This document shows, in pieces, positions 20,469 to 33,236 of a stretch of DNA of 64,000 bases (its first letter is position 1; each line of letters starts with the position of its first letter). Origin of the DNA: Brachionus manjavacas. Taxonomy: Eukaryota > Rotifera > Eurotatoria > Ploima > Brachionidae. The notes below the pieces were generated by a model, which had not been told where the DNA came from, did not search any database, and saw only the letters and a program-made list of their open reading frames with translations. The translations under genes and the position numbers were made by a program. Where the stretch lies: assembly GCA_019054805.1 (NCBI GenBank), contig JAHQIY010000002.1, positions 248,001 through 312,000 on the forward strand. The letters run 5' to 3'.

Positions 20469-21720
20469 GACCTTATTGGTAAACATTTAGGTCACAACAT
20501 TCACCATGAGTTCAGCAAACACCTTGCTTTGCCTAAAACTAGTGAGGAAGAAATGAACAACTCGTTTATTAAGAACGAAAATGATCAATTTTTAAGACTT
20601 TCAAATAAGCATTAGAAAATGAACTCACCTAAACAAAAGAAGCTTTTCAACATGATAGAAAAAAATCTAAGAAATAACCTGGCAAAATAAAAGCAGGAAA
20701 AATTCAGTCAAAAGTTCATTGAACTTCAACCAAAGTAACCCAAAACACTGGAAACTTTTAGATAATCTTGACCTGCAAAACAGCTTTAATCAAACAAAAT
20801 TCAAAATCGAAAAAAATTCCTACACCGAAGATGAAATTTAAATAGCCAGCCTTTTCCCAAACAATTTTGAAGAAATTTTTTCAAATCAAAAAAGTTTGCA
20901 AATACCACAATTTGTAAGCAGACAAACAACCTACTCCATTGACCCATTAATAACATTTAATGACTTAAGGGATTTGTTTATCACCAACTTTGTTTACTAG
21001 CTATTTAGTGATTTTATTAATCTAAACCGGTTGACGTAAAAGTTGGTCTTTTTGCTGATGATCTATTTTTCTGATAAGTAATTTAGTTTCTATTTATTTT
21101 TAATTATTAAAAATAAATTACAAGAGTGCATTTACAATTTTCAAAAATTCTGCGATTGTTACCAATTCACAATAAATCCGAAAAAAAACAACTTATAACG
21201 GGTTTACATCAGGTGGACAAAGACACAATTACCATGCTAAGTTCAATTTAGACTTTTGAATAAACCAAATGATAAAACCTTTAACAGCGGATCCTATTTT
21301 CCTTGAAATCAAACTTGACCCAAAGCTAAAATACGATCAACATTTAAACACGGTGATCCAGAAAATGATAATTAACCAAAGACAATTCAAAAATTAAAAA
21401 AATTAAACTTTAAAAACTCGATTAAACTAGAGATGATGTATTACAAAGCTAAAACAAGATCAACCATTGATTTCTGGCATATAATCGCAAGCAAAGACAG
21501 ATTTAATTTAAATAAGACACCGCAAGTCATACTAAACAAAGCTCTCAAACAGATTCAGCGATATAAATTTAAAAACTTCTTGAAATTAATGGAAAAAAAG
21601 ATGAATCAAGACCTATTTATCAAAAAAGAAATAAGCCAATCCAAAATAATCAAAACATACCTGTGCAACGCTGGCCAAAAAAATTGGTTCCAATTGAAAT
21701 TTTTATAGACAAAAAATACT
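20469..21720 (+). mobile_element. LINE ORF2 relic (endonuclease-RT linker to thumb)
   Basis: Fragments in order: ALPKTSEEEMNNSFIKNEND (linker), TEDEI..ASLFPNNFEEIF and a YSIDPLITFNDLRD block (start of RT), GLFADDLFF near 21042-21070 (the catalytic [FY]-x-DD motif), YQFTINPKKT, LEIKLDPKLKYDQHLNTVIQ near 21305-21360 (thumb start), and a basic C-terminal stretch to 21700. The expected RT palm segment before FADD is largely deleted. Stops and frameshifts throughout show it is long dead. Confidence 0.6.
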
Positions 21721-21949
21721 TTTTCTTATTGAATAATTTAATTTGTAATTTAATCATATATCTTCTTTTTTGGGGGGTATTTCTGTTTTATTTTTAAACT
21801 TTTTTTAAAATTACACAAAAACAATTTTATTATTCTATTTTTAAATCACATAAGGTCTAAAAAGAAGGCATAAAGCCATTCGGGAGAGTCCTAGTGGTAA
21901 GTCCCTCAAAAAATTTGTTTTAAAATAAAATAAAAAAATATCGATCGGA

Positions 21950-23290
21950 AATCAAGTTTAATCCTAAAAAAACCCAATCATTGAGAATCAATGGATCAAA
22001 TAGAGATGACAAACGACTAATCTTTTGTGGCGAAGATGTTGAATTGGTAGATAAATTTAAATATCTGAGTGTATGGGTAGATGGTAAATGTTTCAACAAG
22101 GAACAACTAAGGGAACGAAGACTCAGAACATGGATAGCATTCTACTTACTCAAAACAAACCTAGATATAAGTAGTAATCACATAAACCCACAACGAAAAG
22201 CTCACCTGTTTAAAACTTACGTAATGATAATGAATTATGGTTTAGAAAATTGTATCATTAGCCTAATGATCTCATTTTTACGGTAAAAATGAGAGAAAAA
22301 ATATTCAAAAGATGTATGGACTAATGATTAAACAGATGCTTTTGCTAAGCAAAAGATCAAGGACGACAAACCTATTATATGCACTCAATATAGAACCAGT
22401 GGACTCAAAAATAAGGAAAACAAAACTTGGCTCTACCAAAAGAATCCTTGAAAATGAATAACCTATAAAATACTAAAAAACAATGAAAACAAAGTTAACC
22501 GACTAAATAAATTCATTAAAGAATTACAAGACATATTAGGCCCATGCAAGACATTGAAAAAGGAAGAAATAAACGAAAAAATAAGAAAAATTAAACTTGA
22601 AGATATAAAATCAGCCAGAATGGGATTTGCGAATCAATTAAATTTTTTTTTGAAAACCTAAGAGAAAGAAACAATTAACTTAAATTACCGGTTAAAGTTC
22701 ACTTCAATTGAAAGGGACCTATGAAGTATTAAAAGATATTAAAAGATATTCCTTGGACCCAGTTAGTTTCGATCCACGTAACCTCCGGAAGAATTGTTTG
22801 TTTCATTGTAGAGGTGCTGGTAATGAATGCAGTGGACCTCTCTCCTAGGACGGTGATTGTTAAAAAAAGGAAAAAAAAATCATTTTATTATTTTATTTTT
22901 ATTTATTTTTTTATTTGTTAACATCACTAAATTTGGCGTAATTTTTTGAAATAAATAATAATAATAAATTGCTTGTTCACATAATTTGAAATTTGTTTAT
23001 AAAATCTGTGTGCCACATGTAACAATCTATTTCTTCTTAACTTTCAACCAAAAAACCTGAGAACAAGAATTTTTCGCATAAAAGGTGAACTATGATTCAC
23101 CTAACCGACTAGATCCAGTTTTTCAACGATTAAATTTAAATTTTAATCTAAATGAATTATTTATCTTTTTTCTTTCTTTTTTTTTGTTTTTATTAATTTT
23201 TTCTTTTATTTTATTAAACTTTATTTTTTCTTTTTTTCTTATATTTTTATTCTGAAGAAGCATTAGCTCTGTAGCGATAAACAAATAAAT
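21950..23290 (+). mobile_element. LINE 3' half with 3' UTR and terminal hairpin
   Basis: A thumb-region frame near 21960-22290 (KRLIFCGEDVELVDKFKYLS, then RAHLF/AHLFKTYVMIMNYGLEN) continues in pieces to about 22700. After a non-coding part comes a 3' end shared with the LINE at 50935-51056 on the minus strand: about 37 bp almost identical at 23010-23046, and the terminal CTGAAGAAGC (23252) followed by AAACAAATAAATAAA. The shared end defines one LINE family with two copies in the window. Confidence 0.6.
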
Positions 23291-24289
23291 AAAAAAAATT
23301 ATTTAAAAGTTAAAAAAGAATTTTTAATTTTTTAAATATCCAAATAAAAATTACGCATTCTATTTCACTAAAGAGTTTAATTTCAAAATGAAAACGCTTG
23401 CCATGTTAATTTAAAATTATTTTTTAATATTTGAAACATCGCACTTTATCGATAAACATTAGTCATGCTTAGTTTTAATTAAAAATTATGTTATCAGAAA
23501 TTGTATTGAATGGTTAAAATTTTTTAAGCTCAAAACAAAAGGATGGCTACAGAATCAATTTTGAGATATTCAAACAATATTCAAATAGATGTCAATTCGA
23601 ACAAATATCCATTTTTATTAATTATTAATTAGAAAAGAGTAAAGATTTTAAACACAAATTTATACCAATTTGAGGTACAAACTAAAAAAATACTAGTTTA
23701 ATTAGTTTTTCTTGATAAGTTTTCGAAAATTAAAATAAAAAAAATAACAGATTGTGTTATGAGTTTTAATCAGCTGATACAAGTTTTGGCAAAAAACTAT
23801 GATAAAAATGATATTATCTGATACCTGATATCATTTACTGTAGGCTGATAAAATCTTATATCATATGATATCAGCTGAGAGCTGTAACAAACCTAATGGC
23901 AGCACTATTCAAATTAAAAATTTTATTGAAAATTAATTTGTAAATTTAAATTTAGATAAATAATAAAAAATTGAATTTTTTTTCAAATTTAATTCTAGTA
24001 TACAATTGATTTCAAAGTTAATTTTATATAACAAATTGTTGGCGCATCATCATGACATAAACATTTTTTTCTGGAAAACAGACTATCTTGTCATAGCACA
24101 TAACAAAATTTTTTTTGGATAACTTTATTGATTGAAATGTCGATTTAATAAAACTTAAAAAGGATAATATTTTTGACTTTTTAAAAAATCTGATCAAAAA
24201 TAACAGTTTATTGGCAATAACTTTTGCACCAAATGTCATAATTTAGTGATATTTATATAATTGTAATTCTTGTTTAAATATCTTTTGGA
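23291..24289. other. AT-rich spacer with a TGATA/TATCA palindrome cluster
   Basis: No gene supported. At 23753-23890 several overlapping palindromes (TGATATCA, ATCATATGAT, CAGCTGATA) are bounded by imperfect inverted repeats (TCAGCTGATAC near 23771 and GATATCAGCTGA near 23866). This could be a very small MITE. Confidence 0.4.
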
Positions 24290-24820
24290 AAGTATATAAA
24301 TCTATAAAACTTAAAATTAAATCCCGTTAAGAAACAGGATCTATTTATTAAGGATCAAGGCAAAATGGTCTGAGATCTTAATGAGATGCCATTAAATGCT
24401 GGGTATTATACAGATGACAAAGAAAATACAAGTTTTATGAAAAGAAAAGTTCTGAGTGCGGAATGTCAAGGCCTTTTTCTGGCTTGTCCAAATCAGCTGC
24501 TATAAATTTAGAGATTTATATCAAAGAATTATTGGAAAAAAGACTTCTCCCATTCATTGAAAAGTATCACAGTGACCATAATTATTTGTTTTGGCCTGAA
24601 TGAGAAAGTGCTCATAGATCTGCTGATACAATTTCTTGTATGGATGAAATGTTTATTATGAACCAAAGAACATTAACCCTACAAATATTCCACATGCAAG
24701 ACCAATAGAGGACTTTTGGCACAAAATGTCTATGGGTTGGGAAGCAACAACAGAACAGAAATTGATTCATGAATTGAATTATGTTTAAAAAAAATTGATT
24801 TAAAATATTTTGGGACACTC
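24290..24820 (+). mobile_element. Tc1/mariner-type transposase relic
   Basis: Broken frames carry the C-terminal DDE-domain blocks of this superfamily: LEKRLLPFIEKYHSDHNYLF then WPE near 24535-24600 (the region of the second Asp), and ARPIEDFWHKMS then MGWEATTEQKLIHE near 24695-24770 (the terminal DDE block, R-P-I-E-D-x-W). Stops and at least one frameshift are present and the N-terminal half and TIRs are absent. It abuts a LINE tail at 24822. Confidence 0.6.
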
Positions 24821-24821
24821 A

Positions 24822-25445
24822 GGTAAAAAACGCAACGTCGAAAGCAAATCGTTTATTAGGAATGATAAGAATATCGTTTAAATTTCCTATGCTCGAGTTG
24901 ATTAGGTTACTATACTGTTCACTTGTCAGACCGCACTTAGAATATGCGATATGCTCTTGGTGTCCTTATTTTGAATAGATGTGAATGCGCTGGAAAAAGT
25001 ACAAAGAAGAGCGTCTAAACTAGTTCATGAACTGAGTCATTTAGACTATTCGGAACGACTATCAAAGTTAAAATTAATCGACTTGAAAACAAGAGAGTAC
25101 GTGGCGATTTGATTCAATTAGTTAATGGTATAGAGATTGTGAATTTTACCAACGGGATCAACTATAGTTTAAACACCAAGATGGAAAATCGAAGATATGA
25201 GTTGAGAAGACACGGACAGAACCTCACACGAGAGCAAGTTAGGAGTTGTTTTCCTAGATTTAACTTTTTTATAAACAGGGTTGTCAATGATTCGAATAAA
25301 CTACCGGAAGAAATTATCAACTCAAGGAATACAATCAGTTTCAAAGCAAAACTTGATGTTTGGATGGCGAAACGATTTGAAGCGACTGCTATAGCTCATT
25401 AGAGCTCTGCTTGGTTGACTCCAAGCTGCAGTTTATTTTTTTACA
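24822..25445 (+). mobile_element. LINE reverse-transcriptase C-terminal relic with 3' tail
   Basis: Blocks in order: KNATSKANRLLGMIRISFKF, LYCSLVRPHLEYA near 24905-24945, A-L-E-K-VQRRASKLVHEL near 24985-25030, DYSERLSKLKLIDL near 25040-25085, RGDLIQLVNGIE (25098 on), then RRHGQNLTREQVRS, SCFPRFNFFINRVV and a stop at about 25400. Two frameshifts interrupt it. The sequence after the stop (TTAGAGCTCTGC, then CTGCAGTTTA) is shared with the minus-strand LINE ending at 50530, so they belong to one family. Confidence 0.7.
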
Positions 25446-26634
25446 GATAATATAATAAAAATTAATTAAAAAAAAATCTTTTTGATTTGGCTTTTATCAT
25501 TGCTAAGTTATGAGGATTTGAATTTTGTGTAACTAATTATGAACCACCCGTTTGTTAAGTCCCAAAATCGCTTATGTACAAAATTTCAAATTTGTTGGAT
25601 CTAGATGAATAAGAGTCGATCTAACACAGTTCTTTAAGTTTTTCCATTGCTTAATTTCATCCTATCTCATCTTATCCGTCTAAAAATTATTCTGGTCCAA
25701 TAAATAAAAAACAAATTTTTTTAAATTTTCCTTAACCAATTTATTTCTAGTTTTTAATATTTTTAAATTTTGAGTGCTTGATTAAAACTAATTTTTAAAA
25801 AATTGATATTTAACCTTGAAAAATATAGTATGATAAATAACAATCTTAAACAAATTATTATAGGAATTTGCTCTTTAGTAACAAAAATTTTATTATTGTA
25901 TAATGAGCCTTTTTGAAAACCTTGCTTAAATTTTTATATTGCCTCTTGATGAGAAGAAACTCGTGTACTTTTTTTTTAACTTAATTGCTACTCTTTGTCA
26001 GAGATTCATAAAAACCATTTAAATAAGCTAAATAAAAATTACTTTTCTGCATTGGTATAAATTAATCACAATGCCTTGTTACTTAACTTTTCTATTCATT
26101 ATTAACATTTTAATTTTTTTATCAGCTATTGGAAAAAATAAATCAAATTATATTCCATATTTTTGGTCCATAACCTTTAAAAAAAAGAATAGAAATTTAG
26201 TGTAATAGTTAAAAAAATTTATTTCCACAAAATAAATATTAAATTTTAGATTTCTAAAACTTAAATGATCGTTTTAAGTTAAGAAAAAAGCCAAAAAAAT
26301 AGTTATCTAAAAATTAGTTGGTTTTTTTTCGATGATTAATCAAATATTTAAATTGTTGAAATTGTGTGCATTTTTAATAAATATGAAAAGACTCGTTCAG
26401 CCGTTCACCTTTGCGCATATCTGATTAAAAATGTAATTAAATTTAAATTATTTTTTATTTAAATTTTAAAAATAAATAATCGAAGTCTGTATGAAAAATA
26501 AAAATGGATTTTTTTTTGTATAAAATTATTAATTAGTTTTTTAACAAAATAAATTGGTTCTACAATTATTGGGAATGAATTAGTTTGGGATTTGTCCAGC
26601 AAGACTAGCTTTTAAAATTTTAAATCATTCAAAT
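25446..26634. other. AT-rich spacer, nothing recognised
   Basis: Between a LINE tail and the 3' end of the V-ATPase subunit G gene. No ORF with convincing composition and no clear repeat. Confidence 0.4.
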
Positions 26635-27096
26635 TCATCTAATGATGAGATTTTCGTGTTTATTTGGTTCGACATTGCACACTGAACTTAAAATGTCACT
26701 CAAAACTGTGTCCCTGTTTTGTTGGAAAAGATTTCCCATTTCCACAATTGCTTGATCAGTTTTTATCTTAATGGAATCCTCATTAACTGATCTTGAACCG
26801 ACGGTCTTTGAGAAACAAAAATAGATTAAGATTACAAACTCAAGTCTTCAAGATTACCTGTTGCTCTAAGGCTTTGTAGGCTTTTTCTTTTTCTAATTTG
26901 AAGGCTTCTACCTCATGCACTGCCTCTTCTTTAGCTTTTTTCAATAGCTGGGTTCTTCCTTTTAAAAAATTTGCTAAAATCAGACCAGAAAAAATAGAGG
27001 TTTAATTTATGCACTTTTTCTAGCTTCGGACACGGTCTCTGCCGCTTTTTTCTCAGCCTGCAAAAGTTGTTGAATTCCAGCGCTTTGGGTTGCCAT
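26635..27096 (-). CDS. ATP6V1G: V-type proton ATPase subunit G
   Basis: Subunit G forms, with E, the peripheral stator stalks of the vacuolar proton pump. There are three exons: 27096-27015, 26973-26858 and 26805-26635, with introns of 41 and 52 bp; phases 1 and 0 join in frame and give about 122 residues, matching the family's roughly 118. The N-terminus MATQSAGIQQLLQAEKKAA with TVSEARK is the strongly conserved IQQLL-x-AE-x-x-A start of eukaryotic subunit G. The middle LLKKAKEEAVHEVEAFKLEK is the conserved helical KAKEEA-x-x-E segment. Exon 3 has NLFQQNRDTVLSDILSSVCN, equivalent to the family's Y-F-x-x-NR-x-x-V-x-x-x-L-L-x-x-V. It is easily overlooked because every exon is shorter than 60 codons. 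The last residues (NVEPNKHENLIIR) correspond to the family's I-x-P-x-x-H-x-N. Confidence 0.9.
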
Positions 27097-28610
27097 TTTA
27101 GGAAAAAAATAAATTCTAAAAAATTTAAAAATTTATCTCGAGAGTCAGCCGACTTGGAAAAAACACAATTAATAAAAATTTAATGCTTTTAAGAAATTGT
27201 CGAGAGTATATGAATTATTCAATATTATAATGACTATGTGTTTAGATGAAGATTTTATATTTGCAATTATGAATCAGTTTAAAATTTAATAATTTAGATT
27301 TATCATAATTTGAGAAACAAAAAAAGATTCATTCCCAAATATCTTGTGCAGTGTGTTTAGTTTGATAATTTTCCGCTTTGTTAATTCACCACTTAAATTG
27401 AAGTTTTTTTTCCTATTTAGAAAAAAATTATAATTTAATAATTTGGCGGCATAAAATTAAAAAAATTTCCGATTTTTATTTTATGCATTTTTCTTCCATT
27501 TTGACAAAGTGTTTTATGCTAAAAAGTGATATTTTTCAAAAGCCCCATACTCTCTCTCTCTTTCTAATTTAAATAACTTTATATCGAATAGCAGAGATAA
27601 GAACTTTTTTAAATTAATGATAAAGATCACACCAATGCTAAGTCCAACATGGTTTTTTGGGGGGGGTTATTAGTAAGTTTAAATAGGTTGCCCCGAGAGC
27701 TTTTTTAATTATTTTTTTTTCACTGAGTTAAATAAACTATTTGAAGCATTTATTAAAAAGATAAAATTGGCTTTATTAAAAGGCGCAAGCATAATTAAAT
27801 AATTTTGATAGGGAATTCTTCTACAAACAAAATTTGGGTGTATGTAGCTGTTTGATTATTTGTATAGAAAAAATGTCAGTATTTGTAAACGAAAATCTTT
27901 TCGAATCCTCTAAATCAAAGTTTGGAGAAATCAAAATATGTTATCTGTCGAGTTGAGTTTTTCTGTCAAATAGGTCATTTATTTAACCTGTTCAAAGCCC
28001 AAATTTGTCTTTTTTAAAACAGTTTTTAGGTTAAAATTCTAAATTTAAATATCAATTAATGACAATAAAATATTAAACTATTTTTTCATTTATTTTTCAA
28101 ATCCGGATTTTAAGAATTACATAATCAATGGAAACAAACAAATGGTGTGCACTTAAGATAAAATGAAGTATTTTTTTTAAATCTTAGAAATTAAAAGTAT
28201 TTTATTCTCTAATAATAGATAAAGATGCAGTTTTATTTTTTAGGGCAACCAAAATTTCATCATATGTTCATCCAAGTAGTTTATTTTAAGATTAGCAGCT
28301 AAAATAAAGTTTAGAAAGCTCACGATTGTGTGATAAACAAATAGATAGCATTTTTTTTTGAATTTTATTAAGAAAATTGAAAAAAATTGAAAAAAATTCC
28401 ACCACACCGACCACATTTTTGTCTCATTGCCAATTGAGTAGTCTGATTCTAAAAGTCAATCATAAATTATGCAAGAATAAAATTGAGTTTAAGAAGAATA
28501 TTCAAAAAAAATGAAATTACGAAAATTTCGTATTAAATAAAAAAAAAAAGGTAAACATTTTTCACCAATTTAGATGATCTAATCAAAGGTGATGCTACTG
28601 GTGAATCGCC
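27097..28610. other. Intergenic region between divergent ATP6V1G and the LMBR1-family gene
   Basis: AT-rich with a G-run (GGGGGGGG at about 27659-27666) and a TCTC microsatellite near 27551. It must contain both promoters, but no element stands out. No gene supported. Confidence 0.35.
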
Positions 28611-31600
28611 ATGAAATACAAAGACGAAGAACTAATCAACATTCTTTCGTTATTAAAAGGTCCAAGTGACAACGACACCGCGATAAACCAAACAGCCACA
28701 GACCTAAGAGAGCAACAATTTCACAACTTCATCCGTGAAATTCTAGTGTGCCTGTTTATCTATGGGTTCTTGTACATGATCGCTTTTGTTACTATCAAAG
28801 TACTGAGAAAAGCCAAAGAAACAGACGAGTATGTGATTGACTATGAGGACGCAGTGGCCGACCGGGTCCGCATATGGATATGCACATTTGCCTTAGCCAC
28901 CTGCTTTGGAGCAGTACTCCTTTTACCCATGTCAATTATTGCATCCGAAGTAATCAAAATAACACCTCAAAGCATCTACTGGAAGTGGCTCAATTCTTCA
29001 CTGCTTCACGGTAATGAAATTAAAGAGGAAATTTTTTTTTTGTAATTTTTTTTTTTTAAAGGACTTTGGAATTTGATTTTTTTGTTCTCAAATTTGTCTC
29101 TATTCATCTTTCTACCCTTTGCTCATCTTTTTGTCGAGTCAATTGGGCTACCTGGGTCAAAAAAAGGCATCAAATCGCGATTCATTGAAACTTTGATCAT
29201 AATATTTTTCATTGTGGTCATTTTGGTCGGATTTTCTTATGTCATTTCAGCCATTCTCGACACCGACAATGCCAAACTTCACTCACTACTAAGTAACTTC
29301 GAAATTTTAACTCTAATGATAAAATTTAATTTATCTCTAATCTAGATATAAGTGATTATTATCTACCGTTTTTGTATTCATGTATTTCATTCATCGGCGT
29401 GCTATTTCTACTAGGTAAATGAAAATTATTCACTTTTAAACTTTAAATTTCAATTAAATAAAAAAAATAAAATATCCAAGGGCTTTCCATTTGAATAATT
29501 TGAATGACTTTTTTTTATTTTTAGACAGATTACACTCATTTGCAATTAAAACTATTCTTTTGATAATTAACATTCAAAAAAAGAACAAAAAGAGACATGG
29601 ACAATGAACATATAAAAAAAAGTGCTTTTTAAAAACTTTTTAAAGTTTTAAAAGTGCTTTTTGAAGATTAATTTAATTTTTAAAAATTAAATAAATCTTC
29701 ATGGTTCTTCTAGGTTGTTTTGATATTATGACTCTAATAAAACTTAGTATTTTTGTTTTTTTGTTTACTAAAATTAAATCGTCCTTTTTAAATTTTGACC
29801 CTGCTACCCTACTAAATTTTTTTTCCTTATTCACTCCTTATGGAGCATAGGGTCATTACTTTTGATTTCCACTCAAGTCGATTTTTTGCCCTTACCCTTG
29901 CTTCTGTCCATGTCATTCCCATTTTGATGAGCTCTTTCGTGATTGTTGACCTCCATGTTACTGCTGGTCTTCCTACCTTACGTCGCCCTTGGGGTGTCCA
30001 ATGAAGGACTCTTTTTGGTATTCCAGAATCACGCTACACTCGAATTTTTCGTAGAAGAGTTTTATCAAGTTAACTATCTTCTGTGCAGGCCATAAGATCT
30101 TAATATGGCTTACACGGTTTCTCTGTGTATGCTATCAAAGGCTTTCTTGAAGTCTATGAAGTTAGGATACAGGGGGCTATTCCAGACTTTGTTCTTTGAT
30201 GTTCCTTAGTGCTCTTTGATGTTTCTTTGATGTTCCTGACTTTGTTCTTTGACTTATCTAAATATCTGGTCTATGCATCCTCTACCTCATCTAAATCCTG
30301 CCTGTTCTTCTCTAAGTATAACATCCAAGGAGTTCCTAATTTTTTCCCGAATTGCTGCAGAACGCCTTGCAGTGTTATTCCTCGCCAATTTCATAAATCA
30401 TTTTCTAATGAAGCTTGACTATTAGGCCTTTTGACCATTCCTCTGGTTTGATTTCCTGCGGCTATTTCTTGCTGAAGAGGTCTTACAATATCCCTATTGT
30501 GATCCTACCGTCAGTTTTCAGCATTTCTACTGTGACACCGTCAATACCCGGTACTTTTCTGTTCTTCAGGGCCGTTATCGCAGCTTCTTTTTCTTTCAGA
30601 CTAGGCACTTCAATGTCAAGATAAAGGTCAGTGCTGGCTGGTTCAGGTTTTAAAGACTCTTTAGGTTCTGGTCTATTTAGAACTTTTCTAAAGTGCTCAA
30701 CAATTATTGATCTCTTTCAATTGTTAGGATATGACCTTCTTTGTCTTTCACTAATGTTGTTCTTTTCTTTGAAGAGTCAGTTACCTAATTAGTGATCTTG
30801 AGTAGCTTATGTTGGTCTCTATTTGAGCTATCTTCTTTTGCTTCGCTAGCGCACTGGTTTATATAGTTCCTCTTATCACGCCTTGCTCCTTTCTTCACAA
30901 GCCTGTTCTTTATTCCATATGATGCTTCTAATTTCTCGCGGATTCGATCAGATTTTGCTTAGAGCATTTACGCTTTGATTTCAACTCTTTCAGCTTTCAT
31001 TGGCCATGTCTCATTTATGAGGCTTTTTTTAACCTTTATGCTGTATTCCGTTTTGCGTTTGAGATCAGCTAGACGTCCAATATCGTATTTCTTTGCTGCA
31101 TTTCTCTCAATTTCAACTTTATACACGCTTCTACCAGATAGTGATCACTATATGTTTCGGCTCCTCTAAAGACTTTGGTGTCATTAAAGGAAGATCTCCA
31201 TCTCTTATTGATCATTATGTGATCAATTTGATTTAATGTTTTCTTATCTGGAGATCGCCATGTCAGTTTGTGTATATTTTTGTGCTGAAACATTGTTCCA
31301 CTTATACAGAGGTTGTTAGTCATTCACAGATCTACTAGTCTTTCACCATTGTTATTTCTTTCTCCGCAACCGTAAGTTCCCGTGCATTTTTCAAATCCAT
31401 AGTAATAACGCACAATTTTTGTATTCATGTCACCAATGACTAACATGAGGTCGTGTCGAGGCACTTAATCTAAAGTTTCTTGTAGCTCTTCGTAGAATAT
31501 AGATTTTTCTTCTTCGCTTGCTTCGTTAATTCGATTCGATTTTTCCTTTCTGGGGCTCAGCCTCATACCCCTAAATGAACCTTAAAGGATCCAGAAGGGA

Positions 31601-33236
31601 AGAACCTTAAAATCAAAAAAAGAATCATAATTATTTTATTATAAAAAAAAACTCTTTCATTTTCGAGTTTTCAAATATGAGGTACTATTTTCGAAAAGCT
31701 TTGTTAAAGTTTGGCTTGAAATTCCATGATTTTTCAATGAAAAATATTGTGATTATTTGAATTTCTAAATAACCTTTTTTTTCTAATTTTTTTGGGAAAA
31801 AACTTGGTTTTTGGTAAACCATTAAAAATTTGGTTATTTTGATTTTTTTGAGTTTTTTAAATGCCTGGTCAAAGAATTGAGGAGTGATTATATAATTTAA
31901 CATAGACAGATTTTAGATATTTGGTCACAACCCTTGACTTCACAATTTTTCAATTTTTCACTGGCTTTGCTAATGATAAAAAAAAATTATTAAAAAAATC
32001 TTAATAATAAAAATAATTAAAAATTTTGATAAAAAAGAAATATAATTAAAAAAAAGTTGTATAATTCTAACAAATAGCTTTTTCAATAACTAGAAAAATA
32101 GATAAATTTTAAAATTTTAAAAACAATTTTTTTAAGTATGTACGCCTATTGGGTTTGCTCGTTTGTTCACAATTGTTTCTAACTTAATAATGAAAACAAC
32201 AGTAGGAAAAAAAATAATTTTTTTAAAATTAATTTTAGAATTTTTTAAAAATTTAAGTTTCGAAATGACTTAAACGAAGATATTGATGTTGCTGAACAAG
32301 AAATCAACAATATTCAGCGTTCCATTCAGCACATCCATTTGACCCAACAATTCAAAAATCCAAATTCAGATGAAATAAACAAGCAACTTGCCAATTTGAA
32401 GCAGCAATTCGATGCCAAAGACAGACTTATTAAAAAACTAAGTAGTCAAATTTAAATGTCATCTTTGGTCAAAATTTTTTATTTTTTTTTTACAGAAAAT
32501 CAATCAAAGAGATTTATTGTCTACAAAAACTTATGCTATCCGATTATAATGTTTTTTCTGCTAGTTCTAAATGTAAGAGATAAATAGAGTAAAAATTTTA
32601 ATTTAAAAATAATTTATTTTTATTAAGTTGTTTGGTATTTTGATGGTGGCAAAGAACACTTTTTACGTGATTTTCGGCCAGTTGCCCACGACTAAACTGC
32701 CGGCTAAAATGATAGACATTCAGCACAACTCAACCATTAGCTCTGCCTACACACTTGGAATAGTTCAAACTTCTTTTGAAATAGCTTTAATAGTCTACTT
32801 TATAATCGCTTCACTCATCGGATTCTACACAACGCCTGTGTTCAAAAAAATTTTGCCCAAATACAAATCAACGCCCATGGACAAAATAATTCTCAACTGC
32901 ATATTCTTTTTGACGTTCAGCTCGGCCCTGCCGGTGTCGTCAAAAATTCTTGGACTCACTAGGTTTGATCTTCTGGGACACTTTGGTGATCTTCACTGGT
33001 TGTCCAATGTGCACATTATTCTTGTGTACAATTTCAGCTTTACAATAGCAACTGTTATTTGTCTGATTACAAAATTTACTGCTACTGTACGCTCCGAGCT
33101 GCTCAGTAGAGTACAAATACTGCTTCATCATGCTTTTTTGAATTCATCAAGCAATTCGGCAGTGTATTTGAAGTCACCTGTTTCTTCGTTCAAAACAACC
33201 AGTGGCAATCAAATCAATCACATGAAAATAAACTAA
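28611..33236 (+). CDS. LMBR1: LMBR1-family (LIMR) multipass membrane protein
   Basis: LIMR-type proteins are polytopic plasma-membrane proteins related to the lipocalin-1 interacting receptor (LMBR1L) and limb-region-1 protein (LMBR1). I reconstruct seven exons with every junction in frame: 28611-29010, 29062-29292, 29346-29414, 32137-32201, 32258-32441, 32496-32572 and 32628-33236, encoding about 544 residues (human paralogues about 490). Landmarks: N-terminal membrane helix then EYVIDYEDAVADRVRIWICT; SLLHGLWNLIFLFSNLSLFI; GLPGSKKGIKSRFIETL; DYYLPFLYSCISFIGVLF; CTPIGFARLFTI; a coiled-coil loop (exon 5); NLCYPIIMFFLLVLN; and near the end SALPVSSKILGLTRFDLLGH. Whether it is closer to LMBR1 or LMBR1L cannot be judged by eye. 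Introns are 41-56 bp except the third (2.7 kb), which holds an antisense LINE. Confidence 0.85.
29820..31570 (-). mobile_element. LINE with endonuclease and RT remnants, antisense in an LMBR1-family intron
   Basis: Going down the minus strand: ASEEEKSIFYEELQETLD and HDLMLVIGDMNTKI (endonuclease fold), LTWRSPDKKTLNQIDHIMIN with SDHYLVEA (endonuclease C-terminal part, D-H dyad region), later NWRGITL-like text, REEQAGFR..GRGCIDQIF and FIDFKKAFDSIHRETV (RT blocks near 30130-30330), then the C-terminal LHWTPQGRRKVGRPAVTWR near 29950-30020. That end resembles elements often annotated as 'craniofacial development protein 2-like' RT proteins. Stops and frameshifts abound. The 5' end is truncated at about 31570. 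Confidence 0.75.

Noticed and set aside
29525-29610. Candidate fourth exon of the LMBR1-family gene (DRLHSFAIKTILLI)
   Set aside because: Follows an acceptor but has no donor in frame, and its residues do not match the family. The exon at 32137-32201 (CTPIGFARLFTI) matches the expected block and phase.
30209-31169. Several plus-strand ORFs of 60-70 codons
   Set aside because: They are complements of the minus-strand LINE endonuclease/RT remnant, which has recognisable motifs.
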